From assembly GCA_023299895.1 (NCBI GenBank), contig JALZWI010000002.1, positions 1 to 8,683 of the forward strand: 8,683 nucleotides of DNA, written 5' to 3'. The notes below the pieces were generated by a model. The model was not told where the DNA came from. It did no database searches and worked only from the letters and a program-made list of their open reading frames with translations. This document shows positions 1 through 6,986 of this stretch, one piece after another; position 1 is the stretch's first letter, and every line of letters starts with the position of its first letter. Origin of the DNA: Arenicella sp. (GTDB lineage Bacteria > Pseudomonadota > Gammaproteobacteria > Arenicellales > Arenicellaceae). The position numbers were made by a program, and so were the translations under genes.

Positions 1-1742
1 TATGTTTTCGGCTGAACCACTTTAAGTCTAACAAAGCACTTTGTGCTTGGATCGCCATTACTTTTATAGCTATGGCCACAGTTCTAACGATAGACCGCTG
101 GCACGGCAGTAAAATATTCAATTTAATTGATAAATCAATCAAAATATATCAATATGAGATTGCGAGTTTTCAGCAAATATCATCAACGCGGGCTCAGCAA
201 AAAATTAACACTACGTTAGACTCTAAATTTGAAAATAATACGACTGTATTTGTTATTGGCGAATCTGTTAATCGAAGCCATATGTCTGCCTATGGATACT
301 TTAAAAAAACAACACCATTTATCGACCAGCGAATTGCAGATGAAAATGTTATTAGGTTTAGCAATGTATTTTCGAATCATACGCATTCTAACCCCACGAT
401 CTCATTTTTGCTGACACAAGCGAATCAATATAATAATAAAGCCTGGGTCGAATCTCCTTCAATTTTAAATATTACAAATGAAACCTCAGTTAAATCTACT
501 TGGCTTACCAACCATCGCTTATTAGGAGGTTGGTCAAACTACATAACTGCAATAGCTCAGGATGCAAATACAGTTAAAACAATCAATAACAAAATAGGTC
601 GAGGCAACAGTGCTTTTCAATATGATGGCAGTCTCCTACCTTTATGGCGGGAAGCGATACAAGATCAGCCTAATCAAGCCTCGTTTTTACACTTCTATAA
701 TAGTCACATAGATTACTGCAGTCGCTACCCTGACAGTGCCGAAAAATTTAATGACAAAGTCACTAGGGCTTATTTTGGAGAGTGGACAAACAACCGAAAA
801 GTCGATAGTGCTGGCCTCAATTGCTATGACAACAGCATTTTCTATACAGATCAGCTTCTGGAAGAAATAATTCAAGACTTGGACAGCAGGTCAAGACCAA
901 GTGTGCTTGTTTATATTCCAGACCATTCTGATGATGTTCTACAAGCACGCTTCCATAACGCTGTTCTTTATACACATGCAATGACGACAGTTCCTCTATT
1001 TATATGGGCTAATGACGAATGGCGTCAACAGCACTCTGACCTTTGGGAAAATTTATTAAACAACAAAGACAAACCATTCACTAACGACCTTATGTTTGAT
1101 TCTATGTCTGGCTTGCTTGGCATCTCTGCCGAACCGATTAATCCATCATACGATTTTAGTTCAGATCAGTTCAATCCACCTAAGACTCTTAAAACCTTAC
1201 ATGGGCGAAGAACAATTAATGACCCATTAAACTGGCGATATTGGCAAATAATCAACAGCCAAAAACTAATCAATCAAGGATACCAGCTTGGCGCTACCAA
1301 TGCTGATTCTGTTGCTAAAGCTTCAATAGCCCTTAATATTGGGTTCGAATTATTACAGGTAAATGTGCTTGTTTCAAAGGCCTATGAATTTGAGGTTACT
1401 GATGAAAACTTTACCCCAATTGGTATTGATTTAAATAGCTTCTTACAAGATATAGATCATCAAAACCTTAAGACATTATTGGTTACTATCAATAATCAAG
1501 AACAGATCAATGATATTAAATTACATGAAGAATTAGATAATATCACTTCAAAATATTCCGTTACGGCTATAATTAATGATCAACAAAATCACTTTTCTAA
1601 CACACCTAAATTAGCTGATTCACGCTTATTACAACAAGCTCAAATTAAGGAACATGCTAAATCTAATATCTTAATGCTAGACTTAACAACGCAATTCGAT
1701 AAATTGATTCCAATCATTGAAACACCTAAAACTGACAACTAA
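1..1742 (+). CDS. Phosphoethanolamine transferase, sulfatase fold (EptA/CptA-like), 5'-truncated by the window edge
   Basis: Membrane-anchored periplasmic enzyme expected to move phosphoethanolamine from phosphatidylethanolamine to lipid A, LPS core or another glycan (family knowledge; the acceptor cannot be told). The frame is open to the left edge. The first ATG, at 72, lies inside a hydrophobic helix encoded from about 36 to 89, so it is not the true start; earlier membrane helices lie outside the window. Counting residues from that ATG, the catalytic domain shows VIGES (61-65, metal-binding Glu64), RSHMSAYGY with TTP (68-81), the likely nucleophile Thr109 in SNPTISF, SHID (211-214), YDNSIFYTD (252-260), the metal-site PDH (283-285), and VPLFIW (307-312). 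These residues look intact, so activity is plausible. Residues from about 395 to 556 form an extra C-terminal region not typical of EptA, very AT-rich in its last third. The stop is 18 bases before the methyltransferase gene, so the two may share a transcript. Confidence 0.85.
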   Translation, partial: CFRLNHFKSNKALCAWIAITFIAMATVLTIDRWHGSKIFNLIDKSIKIYQYEIASFQQISSTRAQQKINTTLDSKFENNTTVFVIGESVNRSHMSAYGYFKKTTPFIDQRIADENVIRFSNVFSNHTHSNPTISFLLTQANQYNNKAWVESPSILNITNETSVKSTWLTNHRLLGGWSNYITAIAQDANTVKTINNKIGRGNSAFQYDGSLLPLWREAIQDQPNQASFLHFYNSHIDYCSRYPDSAEKFNDKVTRAYFGEWTNNRKVDSAGLNCYDNSIFYTDQLLEEIIQDLDSRSRPSVLVYIPDHSDDVLQARFHNAVLYTHAMTTVPLFIWANDEWRQQHSDLWENLLNNKDKPFTNDLMFDSMSGLLGISAEPINPSYDFSSDQFNPPKTLKTLHGRRTINDPLNWRYWQIINSQKLINQGYQLGATNADSVAKASIALNIGFELLQVNVLVSKAYEFEVTDENFTPIGIDLNSFLQDIDHQNLKTLLVTINNQEQINDIKLHEELDNITSKYSVTAIINDQQNHFSNTPKLADSRLLQQAQIKEHAKSNILMLDLTTQFDKLIPIIETPKTDN

Positions 1743-1760
1743 AATAATTACATAATTTAA

Positions 1761-2522
1761 ATGAGACTTAATATGAAATTTCAAATCGTTACTAGCATAC
1801 TCTTTTTCTGTCTTTTTTATTCATCTCCTAATTGGGCAGTGGATGCAAAGTTAATGTCTGCCATTGAATCGGATATTCGAAGCGATGAAGATAAAGCGCG
1901 AGACACGAGCAGAAAACCAGCGGAAACTTTGGAATTTTTTGGTGTTCAAGCTGACTCTAAAGTACTGGAACTTATTCCTGGTGGAGGCTGGTATACCAAA
2001 ATACTGGCGAACTATTTAAAAGATTCAGGCGAGATATCAGTTGCTATCAATGCCACTGCAGAACGGTTAAGCCTAAAAGAAAACAACATGGAGCATGTTA
2101 AAATCGTCGGTCAAGACTTTAACATGGTGCCGACTGAACTACATCGTGGAATTCGTGATGTTCAAGGCAGTAGTTTTGGCGAGAACGAATTCGATGTTGT
2201 GCTTACCTTTCGAAATATTCATAACATGTCAGAACAAGGTAGAGCGCTGGTCAACAAAGCAGTATTTGACGCACTCAAACCTGGTGGCGTATATGGCGTC
2301 ATTGATCATACCAAACGTCATATGCAGAGCTTTGATCCAGAGCGCTGGCGTCGTGTAGACCCTGTACTAACGATCAAAGAATTACAAGAAATAGGGTTTG
2401 TCTTTGAAGACTACAGCGACATTCATGCTAGGCCGCACGATGAACTTATCCATGACTCAACTCACGAAAGCATTAACCGTGACAGTGATCGATTCACTCT
2501 CAAATTTAGAAAACCCCTGTAA
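1761..2522 (+). CDS. Exported class I SAM-dependent methyltransferase-like protein (COG4798 type)
   Basis: A 253-residue protein with an N-terminal signal peptide: Lys6, a hydrophobic core at about 7-22, and likely cleavage after Ala26 or Ala29 in NWAVDA. A Rossmann methyltransferase domain follows. Motif I is VLELIPGGG (68-76) followed by WYT, FDVVLTFRNIHN (144-155) is the strand after the acidic motif, and LKPGGVYGVIDH (172-183) is the motif III region. The C-terminus, DRFTLKFRKP, is typical of the predicted-methyltransferase family COG4798. Substrate and reaction are unknown. A signal peptide on a SAM-binding fold is odd because SAM is cytoplasmic, yet it recurs in this family as I remember it. 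The ATG at 1761 has no visible ribosome site. The in-frame ATG at 1773, with a weak GAGA six bases upstream and Lys as second residue, is the better start. Its gene sits 18 bases after the phosphoethanolamine transferase and converges on the transporter operon. Confidence 0.8.
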   Translation: MRLNMKFQIVTSILFFCLFYSSPNWAVDAKLMSAIESDIRSDEDKARDTSRKPAETLEFFGVQADSKVLELIPGGGWYTKILANYLKDSGEISVAINATAERLSLKENNMEHVKIVGQDFNMVPTELHRGIRDVQGSSFGENEFDVVLTFRNIHNMSEQGRALVNKAVFDALKPGGVYGVIDHTKRHMQSFDPERWRRVDPVLTIKELQEIGFVFEDYSDIHARPHDELIHDSTHESINRDSDRFTLKFRKPL

Positions 2523-2544
2523 AGCAAGAACTTATACAAAGACT

Positions 2545-3885
2545 CTATAGACGACTAATCTCATCGATTCTTTTATCGATGAGATTGGCTTGCGAGGTTG
2601 TTGGTAACTTATCGAAACGGTTACCAAGCCGATAAGCAACGCCTGCCCAAACTGTTGCGATCAATGCACCGATTGCTGCCATTGCCGATAAACCAAAGCT
2701 GAGACCTTGGGTTAGACCGGTAAACAACCAGCCTGTTAACATGTCACCGCCGCGGTACACCACAATATCAATTACCGGTTTGGCTTTAAAACGATCTTCT
2801 CTGCTCACCTTGGTGTACAACATTTCTCTTCCTGGTCGAGTCACCGCGTAGTTACCCGTTCTACGCATTCCTTGTAAGGCCACCGCAACACTCACCAACG
2901 GAAAGATCGAAAGCGTCAACAAACCAAAAATCATCAGTGCCGGCATTAAAGCTAAAGTAATGCCTAAACCAAAACGGCCAATAATCCGAGACGTTGCAAA
3001 CCACGCCGTGAGTACAGATAATACATTCACACTAAGATCGATGCCCGCCCAAATTTTAAGTCTTGTTTCTTCATCATATATAACCAGTAAGTTCTTAACC
3101 TCAAAGTAGACAAACGAACTGATGCTGGTATACAACAAAATAAAAGCAGCAATCGATACTAGATAACGATTATGTAGTAAGGCTTTAAAACCAGATAGCA
3201 TACTGCCGCCGATCATATCCAGCTCGGTAAGCTCAAGATGATGTTCTTTATCCAGAATGCTACGGCGCTTTTGGTTCTCTAAATAAATAATGATTGGTAC
3301 AGGGATCAGCAATAAAACGCTGGCGACCAACAACAGATTACCCAAGCCTAAGTGATCAGCAAATAACACGGTGATCGACGGCCCAGTGATAGCACCAAAA
3401 CTACTGCCCGTAGCAATGAAAGCAAAAAGGCGAGTCGCTTGCTCAGGGTTGAACAAGTCAGACATAAAGCTCCAAAATACCGAGATATGGAATAATGCGA
3501 ACACCCCCATCCAGACATTGAATGCTTTAGCGATTAACGGGGTTTGCATGTCATTATGCGTTACGAAGTAAAAGCTCAGAAAAATCAGTGCAAATACCGA
3601 GTAAAGCGCGGGCACTAAGACTCTAAAATTAACTCTAGAAACGGCAAAACTGTATAACGAAACAGCGACAATGCTCAACAAAAATGTAGCTGTCCAAACG
3701 ATGCTAAGTTCAGCGTTAGTCCAGTCACTAACGCGTGCATCTCGTATCGGCTTTAGAATGAAATAAGCCGCCATCAAGGTAAACAAAAACACAAAAGACA
3801 GCAAAGATGCTGCTAGTTCATTAGATTTTATTTGAACAATTTTACTCACCCATTGAAACAATAGGTGCTGTTTAGAGTCCCTCAC
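2545..3885 (-). CDS. Multi-pass transporter, ATP/ADP-translocase-like (COG3202/NTT-related), second of a tandem pair
   Basis: A 446-residue inner-membrane protein with roughly 12 hydrophobic helices. It resembles the nucleotide-translocase-like branch of the major facilitator superfamily. Signatures are AYFILKPIRDARVSDW (40-55) at the end of helix 1, FWSFMSDLFNPEQATRLF (137-154), and a long conserved cytoplasmic/helix block at 341-381 containing GNYAVTRPGREML, SREDRFKAKPVID and YRGGD. Family knowledge suggests nucleotide or related anion exchange, but these proteins are shorter than the roughly 500-residue Chlamydia and Rickettsia carriers, so the substrate is open. It is a paralogue of the gene just upstream; the 341-381 blocks match at 33 of 41 positions by eye. 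The start is GTG with no Shine-Dalgarno sequence, and the only upstream in-frame codons before the previous gene's TAG are four sense codons. Translation by coupling, or by readthrough, is therefore likely. The C-terminal tail (about 422-446) is charged and cytoplasmic. Confidence 0.8.
   Translation of the reverse strand: MRDSKQHLLFQWVSKIVQIKSNELAASLLSFVFLFTLMAAYFILKPIRDARVSDWTNAELSIVWTATFLLSIVAVSLYSFAVSRVNFRVLVPALYSVFALIFLSFYFVTHNDMQTPLIAKAFNVWMGVFALFHISVFWSFMSDLFNPEQATRLFAFIATGSSFGAITGPSITVLFADHLGLGNLLLVASVLLLIPVPIIIYLENQKRRSILDKEHHLELTELDMIGGSMLSGFKALLHNRYLVSIAAFILLYTSISSFVYFEVKNLLVIYDEETRLKIWAGIDLSVNVLSVLTAWFATSRIIGRFGLGITLALMPALMIFGLLTLSIFPLVSVAVALQGMRRTGNYAVTRPGREMLYTKVSREDRFKAKPVIDIVVYRGGDMLTGWLFTGLTQGLSFGLSAMAAIGALIATVWAGVAYRLGNRFDKLPTTSQANLIDKRIDEISRL
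2557..2586. repeat. Perfect 12-bp inverted repeat at the 3' end of the second transporter gene
   Basis: AATCTCATCGAT (2557-2568) and its exact reverse complement (2575-2586) flank a six-base loop. The repeat covers the last codons of the minus-strand transporter, encoding NLIDKRIDEI, and lies 35 bases beyond the stop of the converging methyltransferase gene. Neither strand has a run of T directly after the stem, so it is not a classical intrinsic terminator. It could act as a 3'-end stabiliser or a weak bidirectional stop for the convergent genes, which is inference. Confidence 0.6.
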
Positions 3886-3897
3886 AATTGCGTATGA

Positions 3898-5199
3898 CTA
3901 GGGTTCTTGCTTGTGTATTGAACGTTCGTAGTTACGACCAAGGAAGACGGCAAGCATTGTCCATAGCGCCATAATCACTGCGCCCACTGCAGCAACCATC
4001 GCCAAACCTAAACCGAGACCTGTCGTCAGAAAAGTAAATAGCCAAGCCCACATAACATCACCACCGCGATAAGCAACAATATCGATAACCGGTTTAGCTT
4101 TGAAACGGTCTTCTCGACTGACTTGGGTAAACAACATTTCTCGAGCAGGTCGAGTTAAGCCATAGTTACCAGCTCTACTTGCTACCCATACTGCAATTGC
4201 GACCAACCAAATTGGCGACATCGCGAGAATTCCCATACCAATTATCATTAAGAACGGCACAATCGCCAATGCTACGGGCATGCCAAGCTTTGGGACTATT
4301 CGCCCAGTAACGACAAAAGCAAGCACAAAGGTAATGATATTGACTAGTGCATCGCGGATACCGTAGATAGATGTTCGATCCGCACTGGAGAAATCAGCTA
4401 ATAAATTTTTCTGAAAAAAGTATGTAAAGGAACCTAGTCCAGTATACAAAATAATAAATACCCCTATTCCTAATAAATAGGGGTTCGTAAAGAATGTTTT
4501 AAATCCGCCGATTGGATTGCCACCAATTTTCGTTTTTTCAGTATCAAGCACTAAGTCGGCATTGCCTAAGTCTGTTTGTTTTTGGTTATGTAAGTACAAT
4601 ATGACCGGAATAATGCTGAACAACATAACCGCAGTAACAAGGATCATTAAATTTTCGCCAATCGTTTGCGCTAGTACCGCTGACAAAATGCCACCAACAG
4701 TTGCCCCTAAAGTTGCGCCAGCAGCAAACACTGAAAACAAACGAGCCGCCTGCTCCTTATTAAACGTATCTGCCATAAAGCTCCAAAATACAGATACATG
4801 AAACAATGCGTAAACACTTATCCATACATAGAAAGACTTGTTAATTAGAACAGCATCACTGGAAGAACCTGCCAATAAATAGAAAGCGATAAAACTAATT
4901 GCAAAAAACAAGTAAATACCTGGCACTAATTTTTTGAAATCCATGTTAGAAACTAATAGTCCATAAACAGAGACAATAACTGTGCTGATAAAGAACGTAA
5001 AAGTCCATAACCAAGTAACTTCCGCATCACTCCAATCACTTGCCATAGAGTCTCGTATAGGTCGTAATAAGAAGTAACCTGCCATTAGTAGAAATACGAA
5101 AAGAAACGAAGCAATCGCTGCTTTTATTTCGTTATCTTGAACATTGGTAGACCGAAGTAAAAAACGGGCAACCGGATTAGTAGCATTGGTATCAGTCAT
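3898..5199 (-). CDS. Multi-pass transporter, ATP/ADP-translocase-like (COG3202/NTT-related), first of a tandem pair
   Basis: A 433-residue membrane protein with about 12 predicted helices and the same architecture as its downstream paralogue. It has GYFLLRPIRDSMASDW (41-56), FWSFMADTFNKEQAARLF (138-155), a glycine-rich helix GATLGATVGG (161-170), and the near-invariant block at 341-381 with GNYGLTRPAREML, SREDRFKAKPVID and YRGGD. Residue numbering of this block is identical in both proteins, so few gaps separate them. The family suggests exchange of nucleotides or similar anions across the inner membrane, but the substrate is not shown by sequence. The ATG is preceded by GAGAAG six bases upstream, a usable ribosome site, and by a gap carrying a consensus -10 box. 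It ends in TAG, 12 bases before the GTG of the next gene and in the same frame. An internal hairpin (4460-4484) overlaps codons for PYLLGIG. Confidence 0.82.
   Translation of the reverse strand: MTDTNATNPVARFLLRSTNVQDNEIKAAIASFLFVFLLMAGYFLLRPIRDSMASDWSDAEVTWLWTFTFFISTVIVSVYGLLVSNMDFKKLVPGIYLFFAISFIAFYLLAGSSSDAVLINKSFYVWISVYALFHVSVFWSFMADTFNKEQAARLFSVFAAGATLGATVGGILSAVLAQTIGENLMILVTAVMLFSIIPVILYLHNQKQTDLGNADLVLDTEKTKIGGNPIGGFKTFFTNPYLLGIGVFIILYTGLGSFTYFFQKNLLADFSSADRTSIYGIRDALVNIITFVLAFVVTGRIVPKLGMPVALAIVPFLMIIGMGILAMSPIWLVAIAVWVASRAGNYGLTRPAREMLFTQVSREDRFKAKPVIDIVAYRGGDVMWAWLFTFLTTGLGLGLAMVAAVGAVIMALWTMLAVFLGRNYERSIHKQEP
4460..4484 (-). repeat. Intragenic hairpin followed by a U-rich stretch (terminator-like)
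   Basis: ACCCCTATT (4460-4468) and its exact reverse complement (4476-4484) form a 9-bp stem with a seven-base loop, including four consecutive G-C pairs. On the minus strand, the sense of the transporter gene, the stem is followed at once by ATTTATTATTTTG, which is rich in U though interrupted. It resembles an intrinsic terminator or pause site but sits within coding sequence for helix 7, so it may be incidental. Confidence 0.35.
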
Positions 5200-5205
5200 T
5201 AGAGG

Positions 5206-5211
5206 CTTCTC
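5206..5211 (-). promoter_or_regulatory. Ribosome binding site for the first transporter
   Basis: On the minus strand GAGAAG lies six bases before the ATG at 5199. It supports this start and contrasts with the second transporter, which has no such site. The same heptamer (minus-strand TGAGAAG) recurs at 5232-5238. Confidence 0.55.
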
Positions 5212-5243
5212 ATTATTATTAGATTTGGAGACTTCTCAAAAGT

Positions 5244-5274
5244 ATGAGTATTATTCTAAACCAATTATACTCAT
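5244..5274. repeat. Operator-like inverted repeat overlapping the transporter -10 box
   Basis: ATGAGTAT (5244-5251) and ATACTCAT (5267-5274) are exact reverse complements with 15 bases between. The centre-to-centre spacing is 23 bases, about two helical turns. The right arm overlaps the putative -10 box and the left arm would lie just downstream of the transcription start. This placement suits a dimeric repressor, but no known regulator motif is recognised, and an 8-bp match in AT-rich DNA may be chance. Confidence 0.35.
5264..5269 (-). promoter_or_regulatory. Putative -10 box (TATAAT) of the transporter operon
   Basis: A perfect TATAAT on the minus strand lies 64 bases upstream of the transporter ATG, in the only sizeable gap of the minus-strand block. 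No good TTGACA is found at 16-19 bases upstream, where the best match is about half, so the promoter may be weak or activator-dependent. The box overlaps one arm of an inverted repeat (5244-5274). Confidence 0.45.
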
Positions 5275-5306
5275 GACAAGGTTAATTCCTTCACAGATAG
5301 ACAGTC

Positions 5307-5588
5307 CTAGTCTTGATTATCTGACTCCTCAGACTCACCTTGAACTTGTTCTTCATCGTCAAGGTTACGAATTTGATAAACATACGCTCCTAATAAACCC
5401 GCAACAAACACCAGAGGCACACCAAAGGTTAGTGTAAACATCCTTGCACCTGGCGCACTGTCACCAACAAAAACACTTATAATAAACAATACGCTTGGCA
5501 CTGCAACGGCAGTAATCCATTCCCGCGTTAAGGCATAACTCCCAAAGCCAAACAGAAACGCAACTATAAAGAGGATTGCGAATATCAA
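5307..5588 (-). CDS. Small three-helix membrane protein of unknown function, downstream of hslU
   Basis: A 93-residue protein not recognised as a named family. It has hydrophobic helices at about 1-18, 25-42 and 50-71, and a very acidic, hydrophilic tail (77-93, rich in Glu, Asp and Gln) that probably faces the cytoplasm. The start is inferred as TTG at 5588, one codon after the hslU stop and in the same frame (TAA ATT TTG). The first internal Met is at residue 50, which would lose two helices, so a non-AUG start is needed to keep the protein whole. No Shine-Dalgarno sequence is visible, so reinitiation after hslU is likely. Consistent hydrophobic periodicity, frame length and location make it a probable gene rather than a shadow. 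It may be a membrane partner or simply a passenger of the hslVU transcript; nothing in the sequence decides this. Confidence 0.6.
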   Translation of the reverse strand: MIFAILFIVAFLFGFGSYALTREWITAVAVPSVLFIISVFVGDSAPGARMFTLTFGVPLVFVAGLLGAYVYQIRNLDDEEQVQGESEESDNQD

Positions 5589-5591
5589 AAT

Positions 5592-6950
5592 TTAAAGAAT
5601 ATAACGAGCGTAGTCTTCGTTTTCAGCCAACTCATCCAAATGCTCATTAACGTAATCAGCATCAATTTTAATAGCATCACCAGAACGATCACTGGCTTCA
5701 AACGAGATTGTTTCCAGTAAGCGTTCCAACATGGTGTGTAAACGCCTTGCACCAATGTTCTCAGTGCTCTCGTTTACTTGCCAAGCCAACTCAGCAACAC
5801 GACGAACACCATCTTCAGTAAAGCTTAAATTGACTTCTTCAGTACCCATTAAAGCCGCATATTGTTCAGTTAATGAAGCATCGGGCTCGGTTAATATTCT
5901 GCAGAAATCATCAACGGTTAAGGCTGACAATTCAACTCGAATAGGCATACGACCTTGTAACTCTGGAATTAAGTCAGATGGTTTTGCGAGCTGGAAGGCA
6001 CCTGAGCCAATAAATAAAATATGATCGGTTTTGATCATGCCATATTTGGTTGAAATGGTACTGCCTTCAATCAGCGGCAATAAGTCACGCTGCACACCTT
6101 CACGTGACACATCAGGACTTTTAGCACCTTCAGAACGGCCGACAATTTTATCAATTTCATCAATAAACACGATGCCAGAATTTTCCAAGCGCTCTATCGC
6201 TCTGTGCTTCAAATCATCTTCGTTAATTAACTTAGCCGCTTCTTCTTCGATTAATATTTTAAGCGCTTCTTTAATCGCAACTTTTCGACTTTGTTTTTTT
6301 TCACCACCCATATTTTTCATCAAGCCTTGCAGCTGATTAGTGATGTCTTCCATGCCTTGCGGGCCAAAAATTTCAACGCCTGCCTTAGGCGCAATAATCT
6401 CGATTTCAATTTCTTTGTCGTCTAATTTGCCTTCGCGTAATTTTTTGCGAAACGATTGGCGTGCCGCTCCACCATTACTCTCATTGTTCGATGGATTAAA
6501 GGTTGCATCATCGTCCATAACCGTATCACGAGCAGGCGGTAACAATATATCTAATACACGTTCTTCAGCAGCATCTTCTGCATGCGGGCGCATTTTATTA
6601 ATCTCAGCTTCACGCTGGCCTTTAATGGCTATATCAGCAAGATCGCGAATAATCGAATCAACTTCACGGCCAACATAACCGACTTCGGTAAATTTGGTTG
6701 CTTCTACTTTAAGAAATGGTGCGTCAGCTAAGTTTGCGAGGCGTCGCGCAATCTCAGTTTTACCCACTCCTGTGGGGCCAATCATCAAAATGTTTTTAGG
6801 CGTGATTTCTTTACGTAGCTCTTGGTCAGACACTTGCGTTCGGCGCCAACGATTACGTAAAGCAATGGCAACAGCACGTTTTGCATTCGCTTGCCCAATA
6901 ATATGCTTATCAAGCTCTTGGACAATCTCTCTTGGGGTCATACTACTCAT
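5592..6950 (-). CDS. hslU: HslU (ClpY), ATPase subunit of the HslVU protease
   Basis: A AAA+ unfoldase that forms hexamers, unfolds substrates with ATP and threads them into the HslV peptidase in the cytoplasm. The 452-residue length is normal. Visible features are the N-terminal [17 protein letters not shown] typical of HslU, Walker A GPTGVGKT (58-65), the GYVG pore loop (91-94), and the inserted I-domain (about 110-240, more variable). Walker B is VFIDEID (261-267), the sensor-1 region FIGSGAF (313-319), the arginine-finger region [11 protein letters not shown] (331-341), and sensor 2 is IGARRL (399-404). The C-terminal YARYIL is the tail that docks into HslV and activates it. The start is ATG at 6950 ([10 protein letters not shown], compare E. 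coli MSEMTPREIV); an alternative Met4 exists. It lies 24 bases after the hslV stop. All key residues are present, so it should be active. Confidence 0.98.
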   Translation of the reverse strand: MSSMTPREIVQELDKHIIGQANAKRAVAIALRNRWRRTQVSDQELRKEITPKNILMIGPTGVGKTEIARRLANLADAPFLKVEATKFTEVGYVGREVDSIIRDLADIAIKGQREAEINKMRPHAEDAAEERVLDILLPPARDTVMDDDATFNPSNNESNGGAARQSFRKKLREGKLDDKEIEIEIIAPKAGVEIFGPQGMEDITNQLQGLMKNMGGEKKQSRKVAIKEALKILIEEEAAKLINEDDLKHRAIERLENSGIVFIDEIDKIVGRSEGAKSPDVSREGVQRDLLPLIEGSTISTKYGMIKTDHILFIGSGAFQLAKPSDLIPELQGRMPIRVELSALTVDDFCRILTEPDASLTEQYAALMGTEEVNLSFTEDGVRRVAELAWQVNESTENIGARRLHTMLERLLETISFEASDRSGDAIKIDADYVNEHLDELAENEDYARYIL

Positions 6951-6966
6951 AGATATCAGCTTATCG

Positions 6967-6986
6967 TCAATTGACTAAACAATTGA
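6967..6986. repeat. Short hairpin in the hslV-hslU junction
   Basis: TCAATTG (6967-6973) and CAATTGA (6980-6986) are perfect 7-bp complements with a six-base loop that contains the hslV stop codon. The stem is AT-rich and weak and has no T tract. It could modestly tune hslU translation or protect an RNA end, or be chance. Confidence 0.3.

Noticed and set aside
4517..4801. 94-residue plus-strand frame opposite the first transporter
   Set aside because: Antisense shadow of a clear membrane-protein gene.
5144..5437. 97-residue plus-strand reading frame across the transporter/membrane-gene gap
   Set aside because: It overlaps two minus-strand genes antisense, has no ribosome site or recognisable domain, and reads like translated complement.
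5731..6978. Chain of plus-strand reading frames opposite hslU
   Set aside because: Ser/Pro/Arg-rich shadow frames of a strongly conserved gene; no independent support.
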